Source: Cytobacillus oceanisediminis (GTDB taxonomy: Bacteria; Bacillota; Bacilli; Bacillales; Cytobacillaceae). Taken from it: 64,000 nucleotides of DNA. The notes beneath the pieces were generated by a model. That model was given only the letters and a program-made list of their open reading frames with translations, made no database searches and had not been told where the DNA came from. Shown in pieces: positions 1 to 8,752 of this stretch (its first letter is position 1; each line of letters starts with the position of its first letter). The translations under genes and the position numbers were made by a program. Location: NCBI RefSeq assembly GCF_022811925.1, contig NZ_CP065511.1, positions 1,605,501 through 1,669,500 of the forward strand. Reading direction: 5' to 3'.

Positions 1-1
1 G

Positions 2-247
2 GAAAAGTACTGCAATCAAGGACTTGGCGGAAAATTGATGAACCATTTCCTTAAATGGGCGGAAGAAGAGCCCGGTTTGGAAAAAGTTTGCCTTGAAGTC
101 TTTTCCTACAATGAACGTGCTATCCACCTATATAAAAAATTAGGATTCCTAGAGGAAGGCCGAAAAATTAAGCATATTAAGAGAACGGATGGAACGTATG
201 CCGATGAATTAATGATGTATAAATTTGTGAAGCAGGTAGGGGATTAA
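2..247 (+). CDS. GNAT family N-acetyltransferase, C-terminal part
   Basis: This is the end of an acetyl-CoA-dependent N-acetyltransferase whose start lies before the window. The open frame runs from base 2 and begins with NQGLGGKLM, the Q/RxxGxG/A pyrophosphate-binding loop of the GNAT fold. It continues with the typical last strand and helix (LEVFSYNERAIHLYKKLGF, then EEGR...YADELMMYKF), where the Asn and the Tyr of the LYKKLGF motif are conserved in the RimI/RimJ-like group. Only about 81 residues are present, so the substrate cannot be judged. An internal TTG at 35 would open a shorter frame, but it cuts the acetyl-CoA loop and is not the real start. No gene follows for almost 490 bp. Confidence 0.85.
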   Translation, partial: EKYCNQGLGGKLMNHFLKWAEEEPGLEKVCLEVFSYNERAIHLYKKLGFLEEGRKIKHIKRTDGTYADELMMYKFVKQVGD

Positions 248-258
248 GGTGTGTTGAG

Positions 259-350
259 TGCAAAGGTGCAAATCTGGGAAAGGACGACGCATTAGCAGTG
301 AGAATGACGCAAAAAAAGTTTGGGAGGACGGAAAAAGCATTAAAAGCCGA
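259..350. repeat. Degenerate ~20-bp phased repeat, relative of the 54.8-kb array
   Basis: TGCAAAT, CGCATT, CGCAAA, CGGAAA and CGAAAA motifs begin at about 267, 288, 308, 329 and 348, so they are spaced 21, 20, 21 and 19 bp. This is the same spacing and the same CGCAA-like core as the large array at 54838-55354, with the motif decaying rightwards. It is probably a worn copy of that repeat family. The stretch has no convincing gene on either strand, and I see nothing in the remainder up to about 600. Confidence 0.4.
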
Positions 351-633
351 AAATCGATTAAGACCTGTGGGAAAGGTTCAAAAAGAATCAATTGGAAAGA
401 TGCGTGTTCAAAATAATAGTGCATCATCCGAATGGAGCCACACAGCATGGCTTTAAAGTGAAAAACCTGACAGGCGGTTATAATTAATGGCATTTGACGG
501 AATGCCGACTATATCCTTTGTACTATACATCTAAAGCATAAGATATTTACAAATTATAACATTAGATGAACAGGCAAATGAACGATTAAATATTATACTA
601 GTATTGTGTCCCGCCATATGAGGTGAGCGACAG

Positions 634-684
634 CCGGTTATTGGCTAGTGGATATTTTTCCATTTTGCCAGTGCCGGTTTTTTG
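634..684 (+). terminator. Structured hairpin with U-run in the leader of the histidine kinase gene
   Basis: Nested complementary blocks CCGG (634-637)/CCGG (674-677), TGGC (642-645)/GCCA (667-670) and TGG (649-651)/CCA (660-662) are followed by six Ts. This could be a terminator or an attenuator about 50 bp before the kinase start. No recognised riboswitch consensus was found upstream of it. Confidence 0.4.
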
Positions 685-734
685 TTAGATAATAATGGAT
701 AAATAGATTCTTTGAAATAAAGGAAGGTGGCGTT

Positions 735-2585
735 TTGAAAAAGATAGACTCTATTACTAGGAGGGAACGAATAGCAAGTTTTTATATTTATTCTATTTCT
801 TTTCTTGGTGTGATTGCTGTTATCTTTTCTATATGTAAAAGTGAAATGCCTTCTGAACCCATAACTCTTTTGCTGTTAGCAGTGTTTATGGGGATTACTG
901 AGTATTTTCCGATCCGGATTGGAAGAGGAGGTGTTACACTCAGCCTGACGCTTATTTATCCAATGAGTTGGGAGTTTGGAATACATATAACGGTTGTTGC
1001 TTGTGTATGTGCAATGGTATTCACTCATACACTTCGTCGCTTGCCAATGCAAAGGACATTATTTAATTGCACCCAATTTGCTTTTAGTATCATTTTGGCA
1101 GAATGGGTTTCCAACAAATGTATTTCTTTTTTTACGGAGATGAACCTCCCGGTTTTATATGAAGAATTAATAAGCTTCCTTATATTTACCATATTTTTTT
1201 GCCTGATCAACACCCTTTTATACGATCTTTTAATGGTTCTTCTTCCTCAGCCATATTCACTGGAACAGTGGTACAAGAAAAATATATTACTATTGTTGAG
1301 TGGAAGTTTTTGCCTGATTTACGCTTCCCTTATTTATATTCTAGAACACCGATATCTCGGAGAGTTGGATGGAATTACCGTTCTGTTCTTCTTTTTCCCG
1401 CTTGTAGCAATCTGCATCATTAGCTCCTTCATGCGGCAAATACGGATTGAAAAAGAACGATTATATAACCTATTTTCTGTTACGACAGAGTTAAGTCACG
1501 GGCTATCTGCCAAAAACTTACATCAGATGAAACAAACACTCCAAGGATTCTTGGGGATACAGGCCTATGCATTATGGACAAAAGAAGGAGGAGACTGGAT
1601 GATTCTGTTAAAGGATGGAAAGGTGCATTCCAATCGTTCAAACTCTTCTAATCCGAATTTTGAAGAGATCTCAGAAACCTTTGTTGCTGCTGATTGGAAA
1701 ACAGGTATGGCTCCGGGTGATGAAATATTTGAAGATGTCATACGTTCCCTTGTCTATCTGCCCCTTAAAGTAAATCATGAATTGGTAGGGATGTTTGTTG
1801 CGGGTAAAAGCAGGGGGGCGAGTTTTATTCCCGAAGATATACAATCCTTATCTACGTTTGCCAATCAATTGGGCAGCTTGCTTAAAACACGGTCGCTCGT
1901 CTCGGAGCAGGAAAAACGAATGATCCTGGAAGAAAGAAATCGGCTTGCCCGGGAAATTCACGATGGAATTGCACAAGTATTAGCCGGGGTCATATTTCAG
2001 CTGGAATCATCTCTGAGGCAGTCCGCAGATCAATCAGGAAACATGGAGCAAACGGTAGACAAAAGTATAAAAAAATTACGGAACAGTTTAGGTGAAGTCC
2101 GCTATTCTATCTATGCTTTAAAGCCATATCCTACCCAAAGACTAGGGCTAAAACAAGCCATTGCAAATAAAATTCAATCGATCAAACAAGACTATGATCT
2201 GGCGATTAAATATCATGAAAGGGGCCGTTCACGACCACTCAGTTTTACAAAAGAAAGAGTTATCTTCGAAACTTTACAGGAAAGCCTGCAGAATATTGTA
2301 AAGCATGCAAAAGCAGACGAAGTTGATATTCTTCTAAGCTATCAGCGTGAACATGTGCTTTTAAAAGTGAAGGACAACGGGGTTGGTTTTTCCCTTTTTG
2401 AATCCATGATTAAAACAAAGCATGAGCCTCATTATGGCATTTTGAATATGAATGAACAAGCTGAAAAGCTGGGTGCTACCCTTCAGATTGATAGTTCCAT
2501 AGGAAAAGGTACAGAAATTACATTATTAATTCCAGATTCAGAAATAAAGGAGGGGTATCATGATTCAAGTATTATTAGTGGATGA
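735..2585 (+). CDS. Membrane sensor histidine kinase (HisKA_3 / NarL-partner type)
   Basis: This is the sensor kinase of a two-component system, autophosphorylating on His and passing phosphate to the regulator encoded next. The TTG start follows GGAAGGTGG. Residues about 12-230 hold six or seven hydrophobic segments. About 245-395 looks like a GAF domain. The HisKA_3 dimerisation helix has LAREIHDGIAQVL with the phospho-accepting His409. The ATPase domain has the N-box (ETLQESLQNIVKHAKA), DNGVGF and the GKGTEI glycine box. It belongs to the LiaS/DegS/NarX class by its core. The ligand is not recognisable from the membrane part. The last 26 bases overlap the response regulator gene, so the two are translationally coupled. 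Confidence 0.9.
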   Translation: MKKIDSITRRERIASFYIYSISFLGVIAVIFSICKSEMPSEPITLLLLAVFMGITEYFPIRIGRGGVTLSLTLIYPMSWEFGIHITVVACVCAMVFTHTLRRLPMQRTLFNCTQFAFSIILAEWVSNKCISFFTEMNLPVLYEELISFLIFTIFFCLINTLLYDLLMVLLPQPYSLEQWYKKNILLLLSGSFCLIYASLIYILEHRYLGELDGITVLFFFFPLVAICIISSFMRQIRIEKERLYNLFSVTTELSHGLSAKNLHQMKQTLQGFLGIQAYALWTKEGGDWMILLKDGKVHSNRSNSSNPNFEEISETFVAADWKTGMAPGDEIFEDVIRSLVYLPLKVNHELVGMFVAGKSRGASFIPEDIQSLSTFANQLGSLLKTRSLVSEQEKRMILEERNRLAREIHDGIAQVLAGVIFQLESSLRQSADQSGNMEQTVDKSIKKLRNSLGEVRYSIYALKPYPTQRLGLKQAIANKIQSIKQDYDLAIKYHERGRSRPLSFTKERVIFETLQESLQNIVKHAKADEVDILLSYQREHVLLKVKDNGVGFSLFESMIKTKHEPHYGILNMNEQAEKLGATLQIDSSIGKGTEITLLIPDSEIKEGYHDSSIISG

Positions 2586-3201
2586 TCATACAGTTTTGCG
2601 TGATGGAATTCGGAGCATATTAGATCTCGAATCTGACATCCAAGTCGCAGGAGAAGCCGTTTCCGGGAATGAGGTATTGAAGAAAGTAGAAGAGTATCGA
2701 CCTGATTGTATTTTGATGGACATCAATCTCCCAGGAAAAAATGGCATTGAGGTCACGTCCCTCGTGAAAAGTCAGTATCCGAATTGCCGCGTTCTTGTTT
2801 TGACGATGTTTGAAGATGATGAATATTTAATGGAAGCACTTCGTGCGGGGGCAGATGGCTATTTATTGAAGGACTCGTCATCTGAACAAGTGGTGGAAGC
2901 GATTCGAATGGTATCACAAGGAGATTCGGTTATTCATCCCCGCATGACCAAAAAGCTGATCACGTATCATCACCAGCAAACGAAATCCGAATCAACTGAA
3001 AATGCGCTGACAGAGCGTGAAAAAGAAATACTGTTTGAATTGGTCAAAGGTCTTAGCAACAAAGAAATCGCTGAAGCCTTATTTATCAGTGATAAGACCG
3101 TCAAAATTCACATCAATAAGATTTTCAAAAAGCTTAATGTGAAAAGCCGTTCACAGGCAGTCATATATGCCGTTCGAAATCAACTTGTTCCTTTTTCTTA
3201 A
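2560..3201 (+). CDS. NarL/FixJ-family response regulator
   Basis: This is the DNA-binding partner of the kinase just upstream. The receiver domain (about 1-120) shows the acidic pair DDH near the N-terminus, phospho-acceptor Asp54 in LMDINLPGKNG, and the conserved Lys in LLKDSS. A LuxR-type helix-turn-helix follows (about 145-210: LTEREKEIL, GLSNKEIA, then VKIHINKIFKKLNV). AAGGAGG lies 6 bases before the ATG inside the end of the kinase gene. Targets are unknown. The gene directly downstream encodes a large secreted protease, which makes that protease a candidate target, but this is inference from position only. Confidence 0.92.
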   Translation: MIQVLLVDDHTVLRDGIRSILDLESDIQVAGEAVSGNEVLKKVEEYRPDCILMDINLPGKNGIEVTSLVKSQYPNCRVLVLTMFEDDEYLMEALRAGADGYLLKDSSSEQVVEAIRMVSQGDSVIHPRMTKKLITYHHQQTKSESTENALTEREKEILFELVKGLSNKEIAEALFISDKTVKIHINKIFKKLNVKSRSQAVIYAVRNQLVPFS

Positions 3202-3223
3202 TTAAAAATAACTTAAATGTTAA

Positions 3224-3273
3224 AAAAGTACTTTCCCTGATTATTTCACTCTTGGAATAGTACTTTTGTTTTA
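3224..3273 (+). terminator. Possible terminator of the two-component operon
   Basis: AAAAGTACT (3224-3232) is complementary to AGTACTTTT (3259-3267) across a 26-base loop, followed by a T-rich stretch. The long loop and low GC make this a weak candidate. Confidence 0.4.
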
Positions 3274-3438
3274 TGTTGGTATAGAACCAATACCAGTAAA
3301 ATTTACGTCCTATGTTTAATTTTCAGAAAAGTAGAAATGTGGGATGATAAATGTCGAAACATAGTTTGCTAGTTGCATACATTTATTTTTATATGACTTG
3401 TATGTAAAAAACAATTAAATAGGACAAGGGGATGCGAT

Positions 3439-6400
3439 ATGAAGAGGAAAAAAATAAGGAAGATCCTTACAGGAACATTGGCTGTAGGCATGTTACTATC
3501 TCAAGGCACTCCATATAACGTATTGGCGAAAAGCACCTATGAACTGAATCCAGTGGATCATGCGGAAGAAATTCTAAAGAGCCTGTCTTCAGAACAAAGA
3601 AAAGCGTTAGAGCAATTGGATGCCAAACCAAACTTTACGATTTCTCAGGATATTAATGTGAATAGTCCGGAATTAGTCAAAGTCATCGTGGAATTTGAAC
3701 AGGCACCGGCGAAAATTGAAGTGATGAAACAAGCGGCGAAAGGAACGAAACTATCTACTGCTGATGCGAATGAAAAAGTAAAAGAATCCCACAAGGCTTT
3801 TATAGAACATGTGCAATCATTGAAATCACAGAAAAACGTAACCAAATACAAAGCAGAAGATGTAAAGATCACAAGAGAGTATACAAACGCCATTAATGGT
3901 GTAGCGATGACGCTGCCTGGCGTGGCCGTGCAGGATTTGCTGCAATCTGGAGTAGTGAAACGTATTTTTAAAGATTACGAAGTAAAAGTGGAACCGCCGG
4001 TAAAAACAAAAGAAGTGATCGATCCAAAAATGGCAGACAGTATTCCGCAAATTGGTGTGGACAAGCTACATGCCGAGAACATTACCGGTAAGGGAATAAA
4101 AGTCGGTGTTCTTGATACAGGTGTTGACTACAATCATCCTGACTTAAAAGAAGCTTATAAAGGCGGATATGATTTTATCGATAATGATGCCGATCCAATG
4201 GAAACGACATACGAGGATTGGATCAATGCCGGCAAGCCAGAATATCCTGGTTTAGTGTATTACACAAACCACGGGACACATGTCGCGGGGACGATTGCAG
4301 CCCAAAAGAAAAACAATGTCGATTACGCTGTAAAAGGGGTAGCACCTGAAGTAGATTTATATGCTTATAGAGTATTAGGACCTTGGGGAGGGGGAGATAC
4401 AGCGGGAATCCTTGCTGGAATCGATCAAGCGATTGCAGATAGCATGGATGTCATCAATATGTCGCTCGGTGCCAGAACCAACGATCCGTTATATGCTACT
4501 TCTGTCGCAACGAATAACGCCATGCTTTCAGGAGTGGTGACGGTTGTTGCCGCAGGAAACTCCGGACCAGGCGAAAAAACCCTCGGTTCTCCAGGAACGG
4601 CTGCTCTCGGGATATCAGTAGGAGCAAGCGATGCTTCGATGTCCATTCCGACATTTAATGGAAGCGCTTCCGGAGAAAAATTTGAAAATATGCAACTGCT
4701 GGGTAAAGATTTTTCTGATCGATTAGCAGAATTGCAGGGGCAATCCTTACCAATTGTATTTGCAGGGCTTGGTAAAGCTGCTGACTTTGCTGGAAAAGAT
4801 GTCAATGGGAAACTTGCGCTGATTCAGCGTGGGGAAATTACGTTTGATGAAAAAATCAAGAATGCTAAAAACGCCGGGGCTAAAGCAGTGATTGTGTACA
4901 ACAATGTTGATGGGCAAATATCTGCCTACTTGGGCGAATCCGTCGGATTAATCCCTTCTTTCCGCCTGTCAAAAGCGGATGGTGAGCGATTAAAGGGACT
5001 GGGCGAAAGCTCCTTCACATTTGAAACGTTAAGTAACACAAAAACGGAAGGTGATCACTTAGCAGATTTCAGTTCGCGTGGGCCGGTAAATGGAAATTAT
5101 GATATTAAGCCGGATGTTGTCGCTCCAGGTGTGTCGGTTTTCTCAACAGCACCGGAGTTTATCAATGATCCGCAGGATGGCATTAATTATGGCAATGCCT
5201 ATGTGCGCTTATCGGGTACGTCTATGGCTGCTCCTCATACAGCAGGTACAGCAGCATTGATTTTGCAGGAGCATCCGGAATACACTCCTTTCGATGTAAA
5301 ATCGGCACTCATGAATACTTCAGACGATTTAAAAGGCGATTATTCTGTATACGAAGTGGGTGCAGGACGAATCGATGCCTATCAAGCGGTTCATACAGAT
5401 ACATCCATCAAAGTATGGGATAAGACAAAAAATATCGAAAATGGAAACGTCGTAGAAATTGACGAACAAACCGGCTCCATCGTATTCGGCAGATATTATA
5501 AAAAAGGTGATGCACCAATTGAAGCAAGCAAAAAGGTGACGGTTCAAAACAACAGCCAGGAAGAAAAATCTTTTAACCTAGAAGTGGAGTATCATGGCGA
5601 GCGTAAAGGCATTCAAGATGCAGTGAAGAACGGTGTAAAAGTGGCAGTGCCTTCATCGATTACAGTGGGAGGCGGCCAAGAACAGGAGCTCCAGCCAAAA
5701 ATAACGATTCCAACCAGCGCAGCGGCAGGAAGATATGAAGGGTATATTCATGTAACCAATGTGAACAATCCTGCTGAATCCTATCAAATTCCATTTGCTG
5801 TCATGGTGACGGAAAAGGGATTTGACTATGCGAAAACAAGCAGTCCATCCGTGACAAATACGACGCCTTTCTGGCAATATATGTACCCGTTTGTCCATGT
5901 CATCATGAAGCTGAATAGCCCGGTGAAAACCATTGATGTGCTTGTTAAGGACAGTAAAACAGGAAAAGCTGTAGGGTTCATAGGAACAGCAAACACGAGT
6001 AAATTATCAATTGATGTGGAAACTTTTTTAATCAATGCGTTCGCCGGTACGGTCTATCCATTTACAAATGATCCTTCCAAGCCGATTGGTGATCTTCCTG
6101 TGAAGCTTCCGGCAGGCGATTATATACTGGAACTGATCGGGCATGACGAAGAAGGAAAAACATATGTGGTCGATAATCCACTGATTGTGGACAATACAGC
6201 ACCGGAAGTAAATTTGGATAAAAAACCGGGTGTAATCGAGATTAATGACTCCATGTTTACGGAAGAGGATGGCCAAAAAGCGGTATGGCTGCATGGAACA
6301 GCAAAGGATGCGACAGTGGATCTATTAAAATCCAAAGGGTTAAACTATGATCAATCGTCTAACACAATGGGTTACTCTGCAAACTCCGGATTCATAGATG

Positions 6401-7590
6401 GATACTTCCCAATCCAAGCGAATGGAGATGTGAAATTCGGAATTGAGGAAAGTGATATTGCAACAAAACCTTTACATTTGACTTTGACTACGTATGATAT
6501 TGCAACGGCAATGGGTAAGCAAAACTATGTCTTTGTAAAAGAAGGTACGGAATATACGACTTCTAGTTATGATAAGAAAGATGTAAAAATCGGTGATACT
6601 GTAACAATGACACTTAGCCTCAATAATGTGAAGCAGCTTGTATCCGGGGAATACCAAGTCGAATTCATGAATGATCTGTTTAAGTTTGAGAATGTGAAAC
6701 TGAACAATGCGGTAAATGAGTATGCAAAGGAAAGAGGCTTGGAGGTATCGTTGCAAGAGCCTGTCGTGAAGGAAGGAACTCACAATAATACAGTGAAAGT
6801 CGGCGCATCTATGAAAGGGGATGCATTCAGCGGTATGGATGGAGATATGCCTTTTCTTGATGTTACGTTCAAAGTAGTAAGTGATGCATATTTCGATAAT
6901 GTTATCGGATTTAATGTACAACAGGCTTCTTATATGAAAGCGGGACAAACAGCAGCTACTGCCATTCCTTATTTCAGAACAGAAAACTTTAATATTATTC
7001 CAACGCATTCGAGAGTGCAGGGTTCTATCCAGCCAGAAGCATTTTTGATTGGGCCTGAGAACTCTCAGTATTTGAGAAAAGCGGATTATACAAAAATCGG
7101 TGCCCAAGTATATGCGATGTCCCCAAGCGGTAAAAAATATAAGGGAACAATTGATAATAGAGGTTTCTACACTATTCATGGTATCCCAGCTTCTACTGAA
7201 GCACACACAGTTGTTATTGATGTTCCGGGACATCTCAAAGTGATGAAGAAATTCATTCCTGGATATTCTGTAAACGGTGAGATGCGCGGGCAACATGTTA
7301 GATTAGGCGGTAAAGGTCTTGCAGGTGACGTGAATGACGACAGCATGATTGATATTCTCGATATTCAAAGTATCACAGAGGCCTATGGTACGAATGATCC
7401 ATCGATCGTGCCGCAAGATATCAATCAAGACGGCGTGGTAGACGAAACAGATATTCGTTTCGTCGAGAAAAACTTCTTAACGAAGGGACCGGATGCACCT
7501 GCTAAAAAGGAGCCAAAAGAATCACTTGGCAATGGCAAGAAGGATTTAGCATACTTCCTGCGTCTTGTCGGTCTTGAGCCGAAGCAATAA
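3439..7590 (+). CDS. Secreted multidomain subtilisin-like (S8) protease with cohesin-like and dockerin modules
   Basis: This is a large extracellular serine endopeptidase related to Bacillus Vpr and lactocepins. A signal peptide (KRKKIRK then a hydrophobic stretch to LAKS) leads into an I9-like propeptide (about 70-185). The catalytic domain has Asp226 (VLDTGVDYNHPDL), His278 (NHGTHVAGT), oxyanion Asn374 (AAGNSGPG) and Ser595 (GTSMAAPHTAG). A PA domain is inserted at about 400-515. Fn3-like domains follow. Residues about 1040-1165 resemble a cohesin fold (VKIGDTVTMTLSLNNV). About 1190-1275 resembles a carboxypeptidase-regulatory domain. Residues 1296-1350 form a type I dockerin with two calcium loops (DVNDDSMIDILD and DINQDGVVDETD). 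At 1383 residues it is much longer than Vpr (about 800). There is no cell-wall sorting motif at the C-terminus. Confidence 0.92.
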   Translation: MKRKKIRKILTGTLAVGMLLSQGTPYNVLAKSTYELNPVDHAEEILKSLSSEQRKALEQLDAKPNFTISQDINVNSPELVKVIVEFEQAPAKIEVMKQAAKGTKLSTADANEKVKESHKAFIEHVQSLKSQKNVTKYKAEDVKITREYTNAINGVAMTLPGVAVQDLLQSGVVKRIFKDYEVKVEPPVKTKEVIDPKMADSIPQIGVDKLHAENITGKGIKVGVLDTGVDYNHPDLKEAYKGGYDFIDNDADPMETTYEDWINAGKPEYPGLVYYTNHGTHVAGTIAAQKKNNVDYAVKGVAPEVDLYAYRVLGPWGGGDTAGILAGIDQAIADSMDVINMSLGARTNDPLYATSVATNNAMLSGVVTVVAAGNSGPGEKTLGSPGTAALGISVGASDASMSIPTFNGSASGEKFENMQLLGKDFSDRLAELQGQSLPIVFAGLGKAADFAGKDVNGKLALIQRGEITFDEKIKNAKNAGAKAVIVYNNVDGQISAYLGESVGLIPSFRLSKADGERLKGLGESSFTFETLSNTKTEGDHLADFSSRGPVNGNYDIKPDVVAPGVSVFSTAPEFINDPQDGINYGNAYVRLSGTSMAAPHTAGTAALILQEHPEYTPFDVKSALMNTSDDLKGDYSVYEVGAGRIDAYQAVHTDTSIKVWDKTKNIENGNVVEIDEQTGSIVFGRYYKKGDAPIEASKKVTVQNNSQEEKSFNLEVEYHGERKGIQDAVKNGVKVAVPSSITVGGGQEQELQPKITIPTSAAAGRYEGYIHVTNVNNPAESYQIPFAVMVTEKGFDYAKTSSPSVTNTTPFWQYMYPFVHVIMKLNSPVKTIDVLVKDSKTGKAVGFIGTANTSKLSIDVETFLINAFAGTVYPFTNDPSKPIGDLPVKLPAGDYILELIGHDEEGKTYVVDNPLIVDNTAPEVNLDKKPGVIEINDSMFTEEDGQKAVWLHGTAKDATVDLLKSKGLNYDQSSNTMGYSANSGFIDGYFPIQANGDVKFGIEESDIATKPLHLTLTTYDIATAMGKQNYVFVKEGTEYTTSSYDKKDVKIGDTVTMTLSLNNVKQLVSGEYQVEFMNDLFKFENVKLNNAVNEYAKERGLEVSLQEPVVKEGTHNNTVKVGASMKGDAFSGMDGDMPFLDVTFKVVSDAYFDNVIGFNVQQASYMKAGQTAATAIPYFRTENFNIIPTHSRVQGSIQPEAFLIGPENSQYLRKADYTKIGAQVYAMSPSGKKYKGTIDNRGFYTIHGIPASTEAHTVVIDVPGHLKVMKKFIPGYSVNGEMRGQHVRLGGKGLAGDVNDDSMIDILDIQSITEAYGTNDPSIVPQDINQDGVVDETDIRFVEKNFLTKGPDAPAKKEPKESLGNGKKDLAYFLRLVGLEPKQ

Positions 7591-7607
7591 CAAGGGATGA
7601 TGATGAA

Positions 7608-7646
7608 AAAGGGAGGAATGCAAAAGCATTTCTCCCTTTCTTTTTA
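7608..7646 (+). terminator. Rho-independent terminator after the protease gene
   Basis: A 14-bp stem, AAAGGGAGGAATGC (7608-7621) with GCATTTCTCCCTTT (7626-7639) and one G-U pair, closes a four-base loop. It is followed by CTTTTTAT. Confidence 0.85.
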
Positions 7647-7778
7647 TAAAATAAGAATAGCAGAGTAAAGAAAGGTTGATAAATCCCCTCTTTTTAGATG
7701 GTCTGTATAAACTCAGCCAGTCTCAAATTGTCTTGCCAATCTGTTAGTTTTTATTTTAATGAATTACTTTCTGAGTTC

Positions 7779-8624
7779 TTAGATCGAATCAGACTTTTCA
7801 ACAGGCACTTGTATTTCAAATGTAATCTCATTTGGTTTGTCTGTGATTGTAATATCAACATGCATGATTTGCAGGGCATCGCCGATTATTCGATATCCCG
7901 TTTTAGTTATATTTTCTAACACTTTACTTAAACTCTCGCTTCGATTCCACAATAATTCTCCGTTATAACGGATGCACGCAAATAACCCAGAGGGAACTGT
8001 CTTTTGGTACTGCTTTGGTATTTTTTCTTTATTTTTTGCGACTACGAAAATAACGGATGGTTCCTCAAACCGCTCCGCTCTCAGATCCGCCTCTGAGATA
8101 ATAATGCCCAGTCTGTTACTGGCCAGAATCGGTGTTTTCTCAGTGAGCATATTCTCTAGCCTGATGACACCATAACTGAGTTCCAAATTATTATTTATTT
8201 TTTCATGTAAGGTTATTAATTTCCTTCTTCCTATTTCACGGAAAAACACCTTTTGAAGTTCTTTCTCTTTTGCTACGTGCTCCAAGTATCCAATTTTTAC
8301 TCGAATATTTTCCTCCAAGTCATTTAACTCATTTAGTTTTGACACAAGTTCGAAGTGCTTTGCTTTTAAAATATCCAGGGACTTACTAAAATTACGTTCC
8401 TTGAAATAATCCTTTATTTCGTCCGTACTCATCCCAAGCTGCCGTAACTCTTTAATGGTTCCCAAAATTTCGTACTGAAAAATAGAATAATAGCGATATC
8501 CTGATTGGGGATCGACATATTGCGGTTTGAATAAGCCAATCCGATCATAGTGGCGCAAAGTTTCCGTTGTTACTTCTCGTAATTTTGCCATCTCGCCGAT
8601 GGTTAATTTTTCCTTAACCCCCAG
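7779..8624 (-). CDS. MerR-family regulator with GyrI-like effector domain; CTG start proposed
   Basis: This is a DNA-binding regulator divergent from the transport and catabolic genes at 8753-14213, which it probably activates. The N-terminal winged helix reads LTIGEMAKLREVTTETLRHYDRIGLF, then a YRYY wing, a coiled-coil (about residues 80-125) and a C-terminal BmrR/GyrI-like ligand-binding domain ending in a FEIQVPVE motif. I place the start at a CTG (8624-8622) because AAGGAGG ends 8 bases before it and the protein then begins eight residues before the HTH, as usual in MerR proteins. An upstream ATG at 8708 is open but would add a Cys-rich 28-residue tail, would cross the promoter-operator, and has only a weak AGAGG. 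The effector is unknown, though a polyamine-related compound is plausible from the neighbours. Confidence 0.82.
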   Translation of the reverse strand: MGVKEKLTIGEMAKLREVTTETLRHYDRIGLFKPQYVDPQSGYRYYSIFQYEILGTIKELRQLGMSTDEIKDYFKERNFSKSLDILKAKHFELVSKLNELNDLEENIRVKIGYLEHVAKEKELQKVFFREIGRRKLITLHEKINNNLELSYGVIRLENMLTEKTPILASNRLGIIISEADLRAERFEEPSVIFVVAKNKEKIPKQYQKTVPSGLFACIRYNGELLWNRSESLSKVLENITKTGYRIIGDALQIMHVDITITDKPNEITFEIQVPVEKSDSI

Positions 8625-8658
8625 TTGAACCACCTCCTTAAAAAATAGTATACAGCTA

Positions 8659-8689
8659 TTGACCTTTGTGTAACAACAAGGTTTACAAT
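8659..8689 (+). promoter_or_regulatory. MerR-type promoter and operator of the permease operon
   Basis: TTGACC (8659-8664) and TACAAT (8684-8689) are separated by 19 bp, the over-long spacer typical of promoters activated by MerR proteins. The spacer region holds a palindrome, ACCTTTGTGTAACAACAAGGT, with 8 of 10 pairs matching. The regulator gene is read divergently next to it. Confidence 0.78.
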
Positions 8690-8752
8690 GAAAACACATA
8701 ATTTTCATAATCCTCTGAGAATTAAATTTATTGACAGGGAGGGAGTTGATTT

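Noticed and set aside
209..493. Minus-strand frame of 94 codons beside the acetyltransferase
   Set aside because: It overlaps the acetyltransferase end and a degenerate repeat, and it lacks a ribosome site and any recognisable sequence.
6472..7296. 274-codon open frame on the minus strand within the protease gene
   Set aside because: It lies wholly antisense to a strongly supported gene, has no ribosome site, and its translation shows no domain; it is a shadow frame.
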